A DNA stretch of 64,000 bases from Halobacillus sp. Marseille-P3879 (lineage in GTDB: Bacteria; Bacillota; Bacilli; Bacillales; Halobacillaceae): contig NZ_OESS01000002.1 in NCBI RefSeq assembly GCF_900240285.1, forward strand, positions 372,001 to 436,000, in the 5' to 3' direction. Below are positions 46,981 to 55,078 of this stretch, in pieces (the stretch's first letter is position 1; the number at the start of each line of letters is the position of its first letter). Below the pieces are notes generated by a model. That model made no database searches and was not told the origin of the DNA. It saw nothing but the letters and a program-made list of their open reading frames with translations. A program made the position numbers and the translations under genes.

Positions 46981-48663
46981 ATGACTCTATCCTTGAATTA
47001 TTTAAATTTATCTCATATCCCACTTTTAAAAGAATTAGGAAGTTCAATGAGTGACAGTGTCTTCCTAATGAAGGTAAGTGACCAAAATTTCATTTATGAT
47101 TATATGAATGAGGCAGGGTTTGAATTAGCACGTTTAAATCCGACAAGTCTGGGAAAGAGCCTGCAGGAATGTCTGCCCGAGAGTGAAGCTGCTTTTCTAA
47201 CAGATCAATATTCTAAAGTTTTATTACTTCAACAAAAGATCTCCTATCACGATACCGTTGTATTTCCTAATGTACAATATTTAGCGGAAACCACATTATA
47301 TCCCCTTTTTAACAATGGTTTAGAAGTCTCTTACGTCTTTGCAATAACTAAAAATATATCCATTCATACAATGAATTCACCTGAAGTCCGTCAATTAAAT
47401 CGAATTTTTTCTTCTTATCTTGAAAACACTGAAGAAGCTTTTGCTTTATTTGACTTAAATTGGAACTTTCTCCGTATCAACGAATCCTTTTATCGACTTT
47501 TTGGCTATAAGAAATCGGAGATCTACAACTTGAATTGGTTCGACATACAGCCTAAATTAAAACTGCGATTTATGGAACTATATGAATTATTAAAACAAGG
47601 GGAAAAACTAAAACGGTTTGATCAAGACTTGGCTGGAAAGAATGGACAACAATTAATAGCGTCCATTGGTTTAACGGCAATCGCTGACGAGAATGGAGCC
47701 CTAATCAGGATTGTCATGACCCTGGAAGATATTACGGAAAAAATACATACAAAAAAACAGCTGGAAAAGTCTGAAGAAAGGTACAGGCTGATTGCTGATC
47801 ACTCCCAGGACTTAATAAAGATTTTAACCAAAGACGGCTTTATCCAATACGCTTCTCCTTCCCATAAGCAGGTGCTGGGGTACCATCCAAAGGAGTTAAA
47901 CGGGATTCATTACAGTGAATTTGTAGATGAGAGAGATTATAATACGATTGAAAGAAACTCAATCTCTCAATTGCAATTTTCCAAGGAACTCCGTTATGAA
48001 GTAAGACTTAAGAATAAAAACAACAAACCTTTATGGGTAGAAACCAGACTTACCCCTGTAAAAGACAATCAAGGACACTATAGAAAAGTGGTTGCTTCTA
48101 GCAGAGATATCACGAAGAGAAAGCTTGCTGAAGAACAACTAAAAAGAATGGCGTATACTGATTCATTGACAGGATTAACAAACCGGAGGGTTTTTGAGGA
48201 TTCTTTAACACAGGCAGCTGAAAACAAATTAACAAGTAAATTTGCTCTTCTGTTTTTAGATGGAGATCAATTTAAAACTATTAATGATGAATATGGACAT
48301 AATGTTGGAGATGAATTACTGATCATTATTGGCAGAAGGTTGAAACGCGCTGTGCGAGATGGGGATATTGTTGCCCGAATGGGGGGAGATGAATATGCGG
48401 TACTCTTAAAGAACATAAGTTCATCTCTTGATATTGAAGAAGTAGCAAAACGTATCATCAGCAACCTTCACCGTCCCTTTCTAATTCAGGGCAGGACATT
48501 TTCATTCACTTGCAGTATAGGAATTAGCGTTTTTCCTGAAGATGCGGTTAAAATAACGCAAATAAAGAAAAAGGCAGATCTTGCTTTATACGAAGCAAAG
48601 AAGAAGGGGAAGAGTCAGCATGTATTTTATTCTTCATTAAAATCTAAAAACCAGCATCGCTGA
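46981..48663 (+). CDS. PAS-PAS-PAS-GGDEF diguanylate cyclase
   Basis: 560 residues: a diverged PAS-like N-terminus (about 15-130), two clearer PAS domains (about 140-250 and 258-385, the latter with a DITKRK exit), then GGDEF (about 390-555). The active site is GGDEY at 468-472, an accepted variant. An inhibitory I-site RxxD (R459-D462) lies five residues upstream, so c-di-GMP feedback inhibition is likely. There is no signal peptide, membrane helix or EAL domain, so it is a cytoplasmic c-di-GMP producer with unknown PAS ligand. Confidence 0.93.
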   Translation: MTLSLNYLNLSHIPLLKELGSSMSDSVFLMKVSDQNFIYDYMNEAGFELARLNPTSLGKSLQECLPESEAAFLTDQYSKVLLLQQKISYHDTVVFPNVQYLAETTLYPLFNNGLEVSYVFAITKNISIHTMNSPEVRQLNRIFSSYLENTEEAFALFDLNWNFLRINESFYRLFGYKKSEIYNLNWFDIQPKLKLRFMELYELLKQGEKLKRFDQDLAGKNGQQLIASIGLTAIADENGALIRIVMTLEDITEKIHTKKQLEKSEERYRLIADHSQDLIKILTKDGFIQYASPSHKQVLGYHPKELNGIHYSEFVDERDYNTIERNSISQLQFSKELRYEVRLKNKNNKPLWVETRLTPVKDNQGHYRKVVASSRDITKRKLAEEQLKRMAYTDSLTGLTNRRVFEDSLTQAAENKLTSKFALLFLDGDQFKTINDEYGHNVGDELLIIIGRRLKRAVRDGDIVARMGGDEYAVLLKNISSSLDIEEVAKRIISNLHRPFLIQGRTFSFTCSIGISVFPEDAVKITQIKKKADLALYEAKKKGKSQHVFYSSLKSKNQHR

Positions 48664-48684
48664 ATGCTATGCTGGTTTTATTAT
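48649..48684 (+). terminator. terminator of the diguanylate cyclase gene
   Basis: AACCAGCAT / ATGCTGGTT stem, with the gene's stop codon in the loop, then TTTTATTATTT. Confidence 0.75.
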
Positions 48685-48690
48685 TTCAAT

Positions 48691-49182
48691 CTAGGCTGCT
48701 TTTGTTAAAAGAAGTTGCGATTTCTTTTTTAAGAAACGATGAGCAAATGGATCCAAACCAATACGTCCTGCATTAAGTCCGGCAGCTAGGATGAGAGCTC
48801 CAAGGATTGCCATTTCTGGGTTGGTACTTATGGTCCCGCTTAATAAGAAAGACATGTTCATGATTATACCAAAGAAGGCAGCGGTCTTCGTTAACAATCC
48901 AATAACAAGTGCTAATCCTACTAACACTTCGCCCCACATGACAAGAAAACTGAACAGTCCACTGTAAGGTAAAGCAAATGTCTCTAAAAAAGCAGCCCAC
49001 CATCCTTGAACTACCGCTTCTTCACCTTGAGCATTGGCTATTGCACCCTGAAGATAACCCGACGCATCAAATTCTCCTGTCACTTTGCCAAATCCTGCAG
49101 TTAACCAGGTGTAACCGAGATAAAGTCGAATCCCTAATAAAATAATTGCACCACTTACATGTTCCGTAAACCATTGTTTCAT
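48691..49182 (-). CDS. DoxX family membrane protein
   Basis: 163 residues with about four membrane helices. The opening GIRLYLGYTWLTAGFGKV and the middle PYSGLFSFLVMWGEVLVGLALVIG match DoxX/CatD-like proteins, often linked to redox or thiol stress. ATG at 49182 is preferred (GGAGGGAATTGGTT). Two 18-bp repeated motifs lie in the upstream region (49203 and 49269). Function unknown. Confidence 0.87.
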   Translation of the reverse strand: MKQWFTEHVSGAIILLGIRLYLGYTWLTAGFGKVTGEFDASGYLQGAIANAQGEEAVVQGWWAAFLETFALPYSGLFSFLVMWGEVLVGLALVIGLLTKTAAFFGIIMNMSFLLSGTISTNPEMAILGALILAAGLNAGRIGLDPFAHRFLKKKSQLLLTKAA

Positions 49183-49202
49183 AACCAATTCCCTCCTTTG
49201 GG

Positions 49203-49286
49203 TTGTTCAATGTTTCACAATCTTTTTACAGTTTTATAATAATATAATTTTGAAAAAAAAGGAATATATTGTTCAACAATTCACAA
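49203..49286 (-). promoter_or_regulatory. paired 18-bp operator-like motifs upstream of doxX
   Basis: TTGTTCAATGTTTCACAA (49203-49220) and TTGTTCAACAATTCACAA (49269-49286) are identical except for three central bases. A related AATTGTGAACAAT follows (49309-49321). The halves recall redox repressor sites such as Rex (TTGTGAA-N4-TTCACAA) but do not fit it well. Regulator unknown. Confidence 0.5.
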
Positions 49287-49442
49287 TGTGTTCAATATCA
49301 TATGTCTAAATTGTGAACAATGAAATGATTGATAACAATTAATACGTGTATAAGCGGTGCGGGACATGATATGATATAAATATAAATGACTGCATTTTTA
49401 TATAATGCTTACCAGGTTTATCGTTGATGAGGGGGTGAAGGT

Positions 49443-49523
49443 ATGACGGAGATTATTATGTTTTTAGTCTGTCTCGTTGTTCTTTTAGGGTTTATTGGCT
49501 TTTGTATTTTTGATCGCGGATAA
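49443..49523 (+). CDS. 26-residue single-helix membrane peptide
   Basis: ATG at 49443 with GAGGGGGTGAAG upstream. The product MTEIIMFLVCLVVLLGFIGF plus CIFDRG is one membrane helix with short polar ends. A terminator follows (49564-49592), so it looks like a complete gene. It resembles small toxins or membrane regulators in size only. Confidence 0.55.
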   Translation: MTEIIMFLVCLVVLLGFIGFCIFDRG

Positions 49524-49563
49524 ACTTACACATATTACATGAAAAACTAATACATGATACGAA

Positions 49564-49592
49564 AAAACGGGACCAAAACGGTTCCGTTTTTA
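49564..49592 (+). terminator. terminator after the 26-residue ORF
   Basis: AAAACGGGACC / GGTTCCGTTTT stem (one G-U), T-run. The following 49593-49772 shows no clear gene. Confidence 0.75.
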
Positions 49593-49772
49593 ATTTTAAC
49601 AGAGGAAGTTTAAGCAGCAACAAACAAGTTATATTGTCATCTTCAGGTAAAAACTGCACCTTCTAAATTACAGCAACATGGATGCTCCAAAATGAATAAT
49701 AATAAAAGTTATAATTTATAGACACCTCCTGGCTGCTTATTTCGATTATAGAAGTGAAAGGAGGTGATTTAC

Positions 49773-49997
49773 ATGGCAGTAACAGCCGATATGGTTAACT
49801 CTCAGCTGCAACTGGTGTTTGAAAACGGAACAGATGATGAAGGGAATGTCAAGTATCGTCGTAAGTCTTTCAACAATGTAAAGATGGAAGCTACTGAAGA
49901 TCAATTGTATAGAGTAGCAGTATCTATCGAATCTTTACAACAAAACCTATTGTCCACGATTGAAAGAAATGACCGCTCTGTTTTAGTAGATCTTTAA
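49773..49997 (+). CDS. DUF1659 family protein
   Basis: 74 residues: SQLQLVFENGTDDEGNVKYR, then RKSFNNVK, matching DUF1659. AAAGGAGGTGAT precedes the ATG at 49773; this fits better than an upstream frame start. First of three small genes (DUF1659, DUF2922, YvrJ) that occur together in Bacillaceae. Function unknown. Confidence 0.85.
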   Translation: MAVTADMVNSQLQLVFENGTDDEGNVKYRRKSFNNVKMEATEDQLYRVAVSIESLQQNLLSTIERNDRSVLVDL

Positions 49998-50028
49998 AAT
50001 ACCATAAGGAAATAAGGGAGGGGAGCCT

Positions 50029-50241
50029 ATGAAGAAACTTGAATTAAAATTTTTAAATGAAGAAGAAAAGATCGTAACTGTATCGATTGATGATCCTGTC
50101 GAACCTGTAAATGAAGCAGATGTTAATGCAGCAATGGATGCAATCATTGAAGAGAATTGTTTCTTTTCAAGCGGGGGAGATCTTATTACTAAGAAAGAGG
50201 CTCGAATTGTAGAGCGCAATGTAACATCGATTCAACTATAA
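50029..50241 (+). CDS. DUF2922 family protein
   Basis: 70 residues: KKLELKFLNEEEKIVTVSID, then PVNEADVNAAMDAII, typical of DUF2922. GGGAGGGGAG precedes the ATG. It lies 31 nt after the DUF1659 gene and is followed by a terminator, before YvrJ. Function unknown. Confidence 0.85.
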   Translation: MKKLELKFLNEEEKIVTVSIDDPVEPVNEADVNAAMDAIIEENCFFSSGGDLITKKEARIVERNVTSIQL

Positions 50242-50246
50242 TCCAG

Positions 50247-50280
50247 AAAAGCCGCTATTAAAATTATAGCGGCTTTTTCT
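50247..50280 (+). terminator. terminator inside the DUF1659-DUF2922-YvrJ group
   Basis: AAAAGCCGCTAT / ATAGCGGCTTTT stem, 7-nt loop, TTTCT. Confidence 0.82.
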
Positions 50281-50292
50281 AAAAAGAGGTGA

Positions 50293-50430
50293 TTGAAAAT
50301 AGAAAACTGGCTGCCGATTGTTACAGATCTAGGGTTTCCTGTTGCGGTGACATTTTACTTACTTCACCGTATTGAAGGTAAGTTAGATATACTCATCGAT
50401 GCCCTTCATCAATTTTCTCAACGAACATAA
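50293..50430 (+). CDS. yvrJ: YvrJ family small membrane protein
   Basis: 45 residues: ENWLPIVTDLGFPVAVTFYL, then LHRIEGKLDILIDALHQF, the YvrJ pattern of one helix and an amphipathic tail. No ATG is available. Starts in frame are TTG at 50293 (3 nt from AGAGG) or a non-standard ATA at 50299 (9 nt). The coordinate given uses TTG. Family members usually open ME-W-L, which fits the ATA position. Confidence 0.75.
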   Translation: MKIENWLPIVTDLGFPVAVTFYLLHRIEGKLDILIDALHQFSQRT

Positions 50431-50432
50431 AA

Positions 50433-50469
50433 AGACGTCCCATGCCTGATAAGTCAGGATGGGACGTCT
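50433..50469. terminator. bidirectional terminator between yvrJ and the signal peptidase gene
   Basis: AGACGTCCCA / TGGGACGTCT stem with an inner CCTGA/TCAGG helix; A- and T-rich flanks on both sides. Confidence 0.8.
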
Positions 50470-50995
50470 ATTTGGTCAAGCTTATTTCAGTAAAAGGATA
50501 TATAATAAGTTCAGTACGACCAATAATTTCCTCTTCGCTAACAAACCCTAAGCCATTTCGGCTGTCTTTACTTACAGATCGGTTATCTCCCATGACGAAA
50601 TATCTTCCTTCAGGCACTTCAACTGGACCGAAGTCTCTCGTTCCAGCCAATGATTGGTCACTCAAATAACTTTGCTCCTGGGGCTGTTCATTAACGTACA
50701 ACTGGTTTTCTTTAAATTCTATTGTATCTCCTGGCTGGCCGATTACTCGTTTGACATAGTTTTTGGTAGGCTTTTCAATAATTACAATATCCCCATGATC
50801 AGGTTCATCTATATAATATATGATTTTATTAAACATGACTCTTTCTCCGCTTTCCAATGTAGGGTTCATGCTCGCTCCCTCAACAATCGAAGTAGCAAAG
50901 AAAAAGGTACGTAAAACAAAAGCAAGCACAATCGCAATAGCAATTGCTTTTATCCACTCTAACCATTCTCTTTTTGTTTGCTCAGACAATCTCAC
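50468..50995 (-). CDS. signal peptidase I
   Basis: 175-residue type I signal peptidase, the usual Gram-positive length. One N-terminal membrane helix (about 15-33), catalytic Ser42 in EGASMNPTL, general base Lys82 in YVKRVIG, and the conserved RYFVMGDNRSVSKDSR near the end. It cleaves secretory signal peptides on the outer membrane face. The start ATG at 50995 has AAGAGGAAGAGTG upstream. Bacillaceae carry several paralogues; this one is not assigned to a subtype. Confidence 0.95.
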   Translation of the reverse strand: MRLSEQTKREWLEWIKAIAIAIVLAFVLRTFFFATSIVEGASMNPTLESGERVMFNKIIYYIDEPDHGDIVIIEKPTKNYVKRVIGQPGDTIEFKENQLYVNEQPQEQSYLSDQSLAGTRDFGPVEVPEGRYFVMGDNRSVSKDSRNGLGFVSEEEIIGRTELIIYPFTEISLTK

Positions 50996-51107
50996 TCTTC
51001 CTCTCTTACAAAGCCATAGTAATCCAATGGTTACGTATCTATTTTACCATAAGAATATGGATTCCTTTGCAGAAGATGTTTGTTTGTCATTAAAATTTAA
51101 TTAATTT

Positions 51108-52265
51108 TTACAAATTATTAGTGTTTAAATATTGTTCCAGCCGATCTAAACCTTTTTTAAGGGTTTCTTTACTATAGGCGTAAGAAAGTCGGACATATCC
51201 TTCTCCGTAAATAGAGAAAGCACTTCCCGGTACCAGTGCCACGCCGGCTTTCTCTACTAATTCAACGGCAGTTTCAAAGGTGGAGCTGCCAGAAGGAATC
51301 CTGGGGAAAATGTAAAAGGCTCCATCTGGAATAACATACTCTAATCCCATTCTATCCAACCTTTTCATAACATATTCCCGTCTTTCACCATAAGATTGCT
51401 TCATCACAGCTGGATCATAACGGCCGTTTTGGATGGCTTCGAGAGCTGCATATTGACTTGGTGTAGCAGCACAGGAAACATTGTATTGATGAACCTTAAG
51501 AATTTGACCAGCCAGCCATTGCGGTGCAAGTAAATATCCAATTCTAAATCCAGTCATAGAATGAGATTTTGATACACCATTAATGACGATGACATGATCA
51601 CGCACTTCAGAAAATGAAGCAATAGACGTATGAGAGTCATCGTAGACTAATTCACTGTATATTTCATCAGCAATCATAAAGATTTGATGATTTAACAGAA
51701 CTTGTGAGATGTCACTCAGCTCACTTTCTGTTAAGGATACTCCAGTTGGGTTAGATGGGTAAGGAGTAATCACACATTTGGTTTTCTCAGTTATCGCATC
51801 TTCCAGCAAATCCGCAGTAAGTTTAAATTGGTTATTACTTGTGTCGACATATTTGACTGTGGCTCCAGCCAATTTAATTAAGGGTTCATACCCAGGATAA
51901 ATGGGACCAGGGAGAATGACCTCATCTCCAGGTTCAATTATAGTTCTTAGGGTGATATCAATGGCCTGAGAAGCCCCCACCGTCACAATAATTTCATCGG
52001 CAGGATCATAGTCCAGGCAGAAACTCTCTTTTACATAGCAACTGATGGCTCTTCTCAGTTCTATAATCCCGGCATTATGGGTATAGGTCGTACGGTCGTT
52101 ATTTAATGCATTAATCGCAGCTTCTTTGACATGGCCGGGGGTAGCAAAGTCCGGCTGACCAATTGTTAAGGACACAACATCGTCATATTTACTAATCATA
52201 TTAAAAAACTGACGAATTCCGGAAATTTCAATATCTGATAATGTAGTGTTAATTTTATTCTTCAT
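51108..52265 (-). CDS. patA: PLP aminotransferase, probable N-acetyl-LL-DAP aminotransferase
   Basis: 385-residue fold-type I aminotransferase. PLP lysine in GVSKSHSMTGFRIGY; TYTHNAGIIELRRAI, PSNPTG and ADEIYSEL are typical. It lies near cheV and ykyB as PatA does in B. subtilis, where it is proposed to transaminate N-acetyl-2-amino-6-oxopimelate between DapH and DapL. ATG at 52265 has GGAGG upstream; a longer frame to 52301 lacks one. The specific substrate rests on synteny. Confidence 0.88.
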   Translation of the reverse strand: MKNKINTTLSDIEISGIRQFFNMISKYDDVVSLTIGQPDFATPGHVKEAAINALNNDRTTYTHNAGIIELRRAISCYVKESFCLDYDPADEIIVTVGASQAIDITLRTIIEPGDEVILPGPIYPGYEPLIKLAGATVKYVDTSNNQFKLTADLLEDAITEKTKCVITPYPSNPTGVSLTESELSDISQVLLNHQIFMIADEIYSELVYDDSHTSIASFSEVRDHVIVINGVSKSHSMTGFRIGYLLAPQWLAGQILKVHQYNVSCAATPSQYAALEAIQNGRYDPAVMKQSYGERREYVMKRLDRMGLEYVIPDGAFYIFPRIPSGSSTFETAVELVEKAGVALVPGSAFSIYGEGYVRLSYAYSKETLKKGLDRLEQYLNTNNL

Positions 52266-52378
52266 AAAGAGTGCCTCCATATTTGTTAACAAAATGTTCA
52301 AACAATTTTGATTTATCTTATAAATATTTTTGTTACAATGAAAATGTAATTGAAGTTGCGAAAGAAAGGAGTTTGATC

Positions 52379-52525
52379 ATGAGGACCAACCGAATCTCAT
52401 TTGAAGAGCTCGTCGATCAAAATAAACAAAAACTTTTAAATGACCAACAGGCACTGGATAAAATCGATGAGCATTTAGATGAAAAAAGAGTGAACAATAG
52501 TGACCAAAATAAAATGATAAACTGA
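52379..52525 (+). CDS. fbpB: FbpB family small basic protein
   Basis: 48 residues: MRTNRISFEELVDQNKQKLL, then DQQALDKIDEHLDEKR, like B. subtilis FbpB, a small basic protein of the iron-sparing response that works with the small RNA FsrA. AAAGGAG precedes the ATG. No convincing Fur box was seen in the 110 nt between it and patA, unlike B. subtilis. It ends at a strong terminator. Confidence 0.75.
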   Translation: MRTNRISFEELVDQNKQKLLNDQQALDKIDEHLDEKRVNNSDQNKMIN

Positions 52526-52583
52526 TCATATCATAAAGAAAAAGCAGTCGCATTCGTGGCTGCTTTTTCTTTATGATATGATC
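52524..52583 (+). terminator. terminator of fbpB, 24-bp perfect hairpin
   Basis: Arms from GATCATATCATAAAG (52524) to AAAAGCAG (52547) pair perfectly with 52560-52583 around a 12-nt loop. The stop codon of fbpB abuts it. 52584-52807 shows no gene. Confidence 0.85.
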
Positions 52584-52807
52584 GGATAAGGCCTGTTTTA
52601 TCTTGTCAATTAATCGTTGAATGATTATTGATAGAAACACAAATTAACTTATGGATGGAGAAGGATATGTAGGTCTTAGAGTAGAAAATGCAAAAAACAT
52701 CAGTGTTTAGGTAGTGAAGATCAAGAGTCAGATAAGATAAGAGTTAAGTATAAATAAATCAAAGGCCGTCTACAATGAGAAGTAAGTGATAAGAAGGGGA
52801 GTTTAAC

Positions 52808-53197
52808 TTGATTAACTTTTCAATTGTAGATATTGTATCAAGTTGGTTTGATGAGGATTTACTACAAATATTTGGCTTAGACCCATGGTATTTGCTTTTT
52901 GGGCTGGTTTTCCTCCTAATGACAGGTATGATGTGGGTTGTTAAAGCTGTGGTCGAGTGGATGACCGTAAAGAATTGGATTACACTGCTTAGCTATATCA
53001 ACTGCATACTTATTGGTTTTCTTATCCTCCAAACTGTAGATCATTCCTTTTCTGCCACTCAGTCCAGTGTGCTGCCTGTTTACTATTGGTCGGTGAGCTT
53101 ATTAGCCATTAGTGCGTATGGTCTTCTCCTCGTAATGGTAAGAAGTATTCGGACAATGGCAAGACTTATAAGAAAAAAATCAAAAAAAGCGGCATAA
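52808..53197 (+). CDS. hypothetical three-helix membrane protein
   Basis: 129 residues with three predicted membrane helices (about 25-47, 58-76, 90-110) and a basic C-terminus (RLIRKKSKKAA). Start TTG with GGGGAG upstream. No family recognised. The PLDc_N-like small protein follows after 52 nt, so they may be one transcript. Confidence 0.65.
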   Translation: MINFSIVDIVSSWFDEDLLQIFGLDPWYLLFGLVFLLMTGMMWVVKAVVEWMTVKNWITLLSYINCILIGFLILQTVDHSFSATQSSVLPVYYWSVSLLAISAYGLLLVMVRSIRTMARLIRKKSKKAA

Positions 53198-53249
53198 CAG
53201 CGAAACTTCTTAACAATCCTTCTCGTATTACATAGAGGAGGTGGATGAG

Positions 53250-53450
53250 TTGGAAATTGGATTGATTTTTCTAATTTTTATATTATTTGGGCTTGCCCTG
53301 TTTATATTTAATATTATTACGAGTGTATGGGCTTATCGTGATTCGAAACGTAAAGGAAACAGCCAGGTATTTACCTTAGTAGTCCTGCTTGGGACGTTAT
53401 TCTTCCCGGTAGTCGGATTAATTGTCTATTTAATTATTCGTAATGATTAA
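53250..53450 (+). CDS. PLDc_N-like small membrane protein
   Basis: 66 residues, two membrane helices. VWAYRDSKRKGNSQVFTLVV followed by FFPVVGLIVYLIIR is the pattern of the phospholipase D nuclease N-terminal (PLDc_N) domain. TTG at 53250 has AGGAGG at good spacing; an earlier GTG (53241) lies inside that site. Function unknown. Confidence 0.7.
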   Translation: MEIGLIFLIFILFGLALFIFNIITSVWAYRDSKRKGNSQVFTLVVLLGTLFFPVVGLIVYLIIRND

Positions 53451-53451
53451 G

Positions 53452-53478
53452 CGGTCTGCAAAAGCAGATCGTTTTTTT
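53452..53478 (+). terminator. terminator before cheV
   Basis: CGGTCTGC / GCAGATCG stem (one G-U), AAAA loop, T-run. Confidence 0.75.
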
Positions 53479-53584
53479 GTGACAAAAGACCTGTTTATGT
53501 ATTGTTTTGTGATTCTAAGGTACTATGAAGGTTGAGTTTGTGGTATTGTCAAATGTGTAAAAGTGTTGAAAGGGAGAGACATAC

Positions 53585-54490
53585 ATGAATAAGGATCAAG
53601 GTATATTATTAGAGAGTGGAACAAACGAGCTGGAAATAGTAGAATTTAGTATTGGTGAAAATCGTTTTGGCATTAACGTAATTAAAGTAAAAGAAATTCT
53701 TAATCCTTCTGCCGTCACCAAGATACCACACTCTCACTCCTCAGTAGAGGGCATAATTGAAATCAGAGGCGACGTAGTACCTGTTTTGAATGTAGCTCAT
53801 GCGTTAGGGTTTGAGAAGTCTGATAATCCAGATCAAGATAAGTTTATATTAGCGGAATTTAATCAGACTAAAATTGTATTTCATGTACATACTGTTACTC
53901 AAATTCATCGGATTTCATGGGAATCTATTGAAAAACCGGGTAAAATGTATCAAGGGCTTGATACTCAAATTACAGGAGTAATTAAAAAAGATGAAGATAT
54001 GCTGCTGCTTCTGGACTTCGAAAAGATTGTGGCCGATATTAATCCTGAATCAAGCGTACATGCTGAGCAGATTCAGGAACTGGGAGAAAGAGAAAGGTCA
54101 AATAAAAACATTTTAATCGCAGAAGATTCTCCCCTTTTGAGAAGTTTGCTTCAGGAGACTTTAGAGGAAGCAGGCTATGTACATACAAACTGTTTTGAGG
54201 ATGGAAAAGAAGCGTATGAGCATTTATTGAACTTAGCTCATGAAGGAAAAGAAATTTTAAAAGAATATCAGCTCATTATCACAGATATTGAAATGCCACA
54301 GATGGATGGGCACCACTTTACAAAGCTTGTAAAAGAACATAATCAGTTACAGGATCTGCCTGTCATCATTTTTTCCTCTTTAATTACAGGGGATTTGAAA
54401 CATAAAGGAGAAAAAGTAGGAGCCGATGCTCAAATCTCTAAACCAGAGATAGTTAATCTGATTCAAACAATTGATCATCATATTAAATAA
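53585..54490 (+). CDS. cheV: chemotaxis protein CheV
   Basis: 301 residues: an N-terminal CheW domain (about 15-155; GVNVIKVKEIL-type segment, VVPVLNVAHALGF) and a C-terminal receiver (about 172-301) with acidic AEDSPL, phosphoacceptor Asp234 (TDIEMPQMDG), and Lys in SKPE. It couples receptors to CheA and takes part in adaptation. GGGAGAG precedes the ATG. The receptor at 21.8 kb is a likely client. Confidence 0.96.
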   Translation: MNKDQGILLESGTNELEIVEFSIGENRFGINVIKVKEILNPSAVTKIPHSHSSVEGIIEIRGDVVPVLNVAHALGFEKSDNPDQDKFILAEFNQTKIVFHVHTVTQIHRISWESIEKPGKMYQGLDTQITGVIKKDEDMLLLLDFEKIVADINPESSVHAEQIQELGERERSNKNILIAEDSPLLRSLLQETLEEAGYVHTNCFEDGKEAYEHLLNLAHEGKEILKEYQLIITDIEMPQMDGHHFTKLVKEHNQLQDLPVIIFSSLITGDLKHKGEKVGADAQISKPEIVNLIQTIDHHIK

Positions 54491-54524
54491 AAGAAGGGGC
54501 GGGATACTCCAGCCCTTCTTTTAT
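54487..54524. terminator. shared terminator of cheV and the converging gene
   Basis: ATAAAAGAAGGG / CCCTTCTTTTAT perfect 12-bp stem, 14-nt loop; overlaps both stop regions. Confidence 0.82.
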
Positions 54525-54733
54525 TTGTGTTTTTCCAATCTTTTAAACAATGTATCATGCCATTGGTAAACTTTCTTTGAAATCTCTTCAGGACTGTTTC
54601 CATCAGGATGAGCTTCGAGGATCATATTTTTCTCAGCGTCAGTTAAGTGTTCGTACGATGACCTCATCTCAGTAGTATATTCCATGTAACGTTTTAAGTG
54701 AAACAGAAAATCATCCATTGCATTCATCGTCAT
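54521..54733 (-). CDS. hypothetical protein, 70 residues
   Basis: Helical, soluble protein: DDFLFHLKRYMEYTTEMRSS, then HLTDAEKNMILEAHPDGNSP. AGGAGGGTGA lies 8 nt before the ATG at 54733, a strong site. No family recognised. It converges on cheV. Confidence 0.7.
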   Translation of the reverse strand: MTMNAMDDFLFHLKRYMEYTTEMRSSYEHLTDAEKNMILEAHPDGNSPEEISKKVYQWHDTLFKRLEKHK

Positions 54734-54791
54734 ACCATCACCCTCCTATGAACTTACATACCTTTTTAATGATTCTTTAAAACATAAGAGA

Positions 54792-55078
54792 GGTGGGGAC
54801 AAAACTGAATAAAGATAAATAATCCGAACGATTTTATTGAAATCAGTACGGATTATTATGTGCCAAGAAAGGTATTTTACCATCGCTTAGTCAAAACATT
54901 TCGCTTTTTTCGTGGGCCTATAGCTCTTTCGACAAAGCAAAGAGCGTTTTCCAGCACCATCTTTCGGCTTGGGCAGTTTCCACAGGAGTCTTGAGCGTTT
55001 TGACTGCGCTAACGGTCTGCGTTTGTATGATTCAATTTTTACTGTTCGTTCTTTCATTACTGGACTTATGTCCCAGCC
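54792..55078 (-). repeat. intergenic repeat family, copy E (about 285 bp)
   Basis: Opens GGTGGGGACAAAACTGAATA, then the hairpin AATAATCCGAACGATTT / AAATCAGTACGGATTATT (54819-54857), a TACCATCGCTTAGTCAAAAC block, AGCAAAGAGCGTTTTCCAGC, CACAGGAGTCTTGAGCGTTT, ending ACTTATGTCCCAGCCTC beside the ykyB stop codon. Its two ends, GGTGGGGACAAAA and GGCTGGGACATAA (reversed), are similar inverted repeats. The fullest copy with B. Confidence 0.88.

Noticed and set aside
49595-49760. Minus-strand sequence resembling a decayed third YjcZ gene (AGGAGGTG followed by a YjcZ-like GGTGCAGTTTTTAC)
   Set aside because: No start codon at proper spacing and no readable helix, so the likeness may be chance.
52266-52378. 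Fur box between patA and fbpB
   Set aside because: No stretch matches the 19-bp consensus well enough; the AT-rich gap gives only weak partial matches.
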